DNA of 7,688 nucleotides from Methanobacteriota archaeon (GTDB lineage: Archaea; Thermoplasmatota; Poseidoniia; Poseidoniales; Thalassarchaeaceae), in assembly GCA_002725475.1 (NCBI GenBank), contig PBPH01000006.1, forward strand, positions 10,284 to 17,971, written 5' to 3'. The notes under the pieces are model-generated. The model ran no database searches, was not told the origin of the DNA, and was given only the letters and a program-made list of their open reading frames with translations. Position numbers and translations under genes: made by a program. Positions 6,345-7,688 of this stretch are shown here, in pieces; within the stretch, counting starts at the first letter, position 1; each line of letters begins with the position of its first letter.

Positions 6345-6367
6345 AGTGACCGCGGTGCGGCACGGCC

Positions 6368-6787
6368 ATGACAGACCTAGTCGACCAAGTTGATGGACGA
6401 GGGCTAGCAATGAGCCCTAGCCTGCCTGATGAATGCAAAAATTTCCTGATAGATATCGATGGAACTATTTGCGAAGATGTACCAAATGAACAGCCTGAAA
6501 GAATGGAAGATGCTGAATTGTTTGATGGCGTTGTTGAGGTCATCAATGGCTGGTATGATGATGGACATATCGTGACCTTCTTCACAAGTCGAACTGACGA
6601 ACATGCAGATGTTACAGAGAGATGGCTTGATAAACATGGATTTCGATATCACGGAGTCCTATACAACAAACCTCGAGGGGGTAATTATCACTGGGTTGAC
6701 AATCACACCGTAAGAGCTACAAGATTTACATCAAAATTTACTGAGTTTGTGAAAAAATGGGCTGAAGTTGAAGTATTTGATGATTGA
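6368..6787 (+). CDS. Small HAD-superfamily phosphatase
   Basis: A 139-residue capless HAD hydrolase. Motif I is DIDGTIC (Asp29 nucleophile, Asp31 acid/base), motif II is FFTSR (Thr73), motif III is Lys101 in YNKPRGG and motif IV is Asp111 in WVDN. The order and spacing, with VEVINGWYDDGHIVTFFTSR and TERWLDKHGFRYHGVLYNKP, resemble the small HAD phosphatases found in polysaccharide and sugar-nucleotide gene clusters, which act on phosphorylated sugars. The family usually has IDDK at motif IV, whereas here it reads VDNH. The substrate is unknown. The start is uncertain: ATG at 6368 is kept as the longest, but ATG at 6410 (residue 15) has GAGGG six bases upstream and would place Asp29 nearer the N-terminus as usual. 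It lies between the MFS gene and the next gene in a probable operon. Confidence 0.87.
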   Translation: MTDLVDQVDGRGLAMSPSLPDECKNFLIDIDGTICEDVPNEQPERMEDAELFDGVVEVINGWYDDGHIVTFFTSRTDEHADVTERWLDKHGFRYHGVLYNKPRGGNYHWVDNHTVRATRFTSKFTEFVKKWAEVEVFDD

Positions 6788-6832
6788 TTGTATTATGCAA
6801 ATCACTTTATCCCTGAAAGTTTTGGAAGATAC

Positions 6833-7687
6833 ATGGATTTCTTTTCATCAGCAACTAACCATATTTCAGATGATAGAACTAGAGTTGATGACAAGATCAT
6901 TGGCTGGCTAAGTCCATTTGGTCTAGGGTGGTTAGCGTTCGCTTGGTATGTTTGGGAATTGCCATGGTTTTGGTCAGAATCTATCAACGGGACACCTGGG
7001 TCTGAATGGTGGTCTCTATTAGCCATCTTACTAACCTCAATCGCACTAACACCTCTTGGATTAGCATATCTAACATTAAATTGGCGAGGTAAAGAAGTAA
7101 CTGTACAATGGAAAAATGAAACTGGATGGTTGATTTTGGGGGGTATTCCTTTTGCATCAATTTGGGCTGCATTATGGCTATACTGTTTGCCGAATACGTG
7201 GACACTATTGCCTTGGGGTTCATGGGATATGAACTGGTGGAAAATTTTTCCATACATTTTTGGTTTAATTCCTATGGGTGCGATACCACTGCTTGGTGTG
7301 ATAATTGAAGGTACCAAGAAATTAAGGAATCCTATCTATATCTCAGATCAGATGAAGGCATTTGGAGATAGGGTTCTAAAAAATGGAATGAAAGGGGATG
7401 ATGTACTTGAACTTCAAAAACTACTCAACAAGCATGGTTCTGAAATAATAGAAGATGGGATATTTGGTAACCAAACCGATACTGCAGTTAGAGAGTTTCA
7501 ACGTATGACTAAAATATTCCAAAGCGGAATTGTTGATGATGAGACTGTTGCAGCATTAAATATTCGAGAGGATGTCACCAATGAAATCGAAGAACGTTTA
7601 ACTTCTCTAAGGCATACAGAAGCTGCTGATAGAATAACTGGTTCTTTTTCATCAATTCTAGATGGGCTTGATATTCCCGAAGAATGA
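6833..7687 (+). CDS. Four-helix membrane protein with C-terminal peptidoglycan-binding-like domain
   Basis: A 284-residue protein. Four hydrophobic Trp-rich helices (about 22-46, 58-83, 97-119, 135-158) are followed by a basic stretch (TKKLRNP, 161-167) and a typical PG_binding_1 domain (about 180-243): LKNGMKGDDVLELQKLLNKHG, then EDGIFGNQTDTAVREFQ and SGIVDDETVAALNI. A charged C-terminal helical tail (246-284) ends the protein. In bacteria this domain binds cell-wall peptide or occurs in hydrolases. Loop charges (R85, K87, K94 after helix 2; K162, K163 after helix 4) place the domain on the cytoplasmic side, which is unusual for a wall-binding module. I chose ATG at 6833, with GGAAGAT just upstream; a TTG at 6788 directly after the HAD stop would add 15 residues. 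Function unknown. The stop is one base before the window end. Confidence 0.83.
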   Translation: MDFFSSATNHISDDRTRVDDKIIGWLSPFGLGWLAFAWYVWELPWFWSESINGTPGSEWWSLLAILLTSIALTPLGLAYLTLNWRGKEVTVQWKNETGWLILGGIPFASIWAALWLYCLPNTWTLLPWGSWDMNWWKIFPYIFGLIPMGAIPLLGVIIEGTKKLRNPIYISDQMKAFGDRVLKNGMKGDDVLELQKLLNKHGSEIIEDGIFGNQTDTAVREFQRMTKIFQSGIVDDETVAALNIREDVTNEIEERLTSLRHTEAADRITGSFSSILDGLDIPEE

Positions 7688-7688
7688 A

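Overview
The window looks like a piece of a streamlined marine archaeal chromosome, most likely Marine Group II Euryarchaeota (Candidatus Poseidoniales). This is inferred from gene style; no rRNA or tRNA is present to prove it. Supporting signs are a thrombospondin-type-3 Ca-binding surface protein with one C-terminal membrane anchor, a lipobox thioredoxin-fold lipoprotein, a JAMM-type metalloprotease, GGTGAT-type ribosome binding sites, a moderately low G+C content by eye, and very tight packing. A planktonic bacterium cannot be fully excluded.

Layout: (1) 1-198 (+) is the 3' part of a DUF2892/YgaP-like small membrane protein, ending exactly where the convergent TSP3-repeat protein ends (199-1116, -). 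(2) A 90-bp divergent gap precedes a two-gene (+) operon: a thioredoxin-fold lipoprotein (1207-1752) and a stand-alone receiver domain (1752-2108), coupled by TAATG. (3) The receiver gene overlaps the 3' end of an acidic, Trp-tailed protein of unknown function (2105-2806, -). That gene is divergent from a JAMM/MPN protease (2898-3620, +). The 91-bp gap between them holds a perfect 8-bp inverted repeat covering the Shine-Dalgarno of the acidic protein. (4) On the minus strand, oligoribonuclease Orn (4463-4994 region) is followed by a single-pass surface protein with a Pro/Ala/Gln/Gly-rich tail (3626-4420). (5) An 84-bp divergent gap leads to a (+) run of three genes: an MFS_3-type exporter (5079-6344), a small HAD phosphatase (6368-6787) and a four-helix membrane protein with a C-terminal peptidoglycan-binding-like domain (6833-7687).

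There is no non-coding stretch longer than about 91 bp, and no RNA gene, insertion sequence, CRISPR array or integrase is visible. Most genes look like envelope and housekeeping accessory functions. The points most worth a second look are the JAMM/acidic-protein divergent pair with its start-site hairpin, the PG-binding-like domain that topology places in the cytoplasm, a bacterial-type Orn in an apparently archaeal setting, and the coupling of a surface redox lipoprotein to a lone receiver domain.
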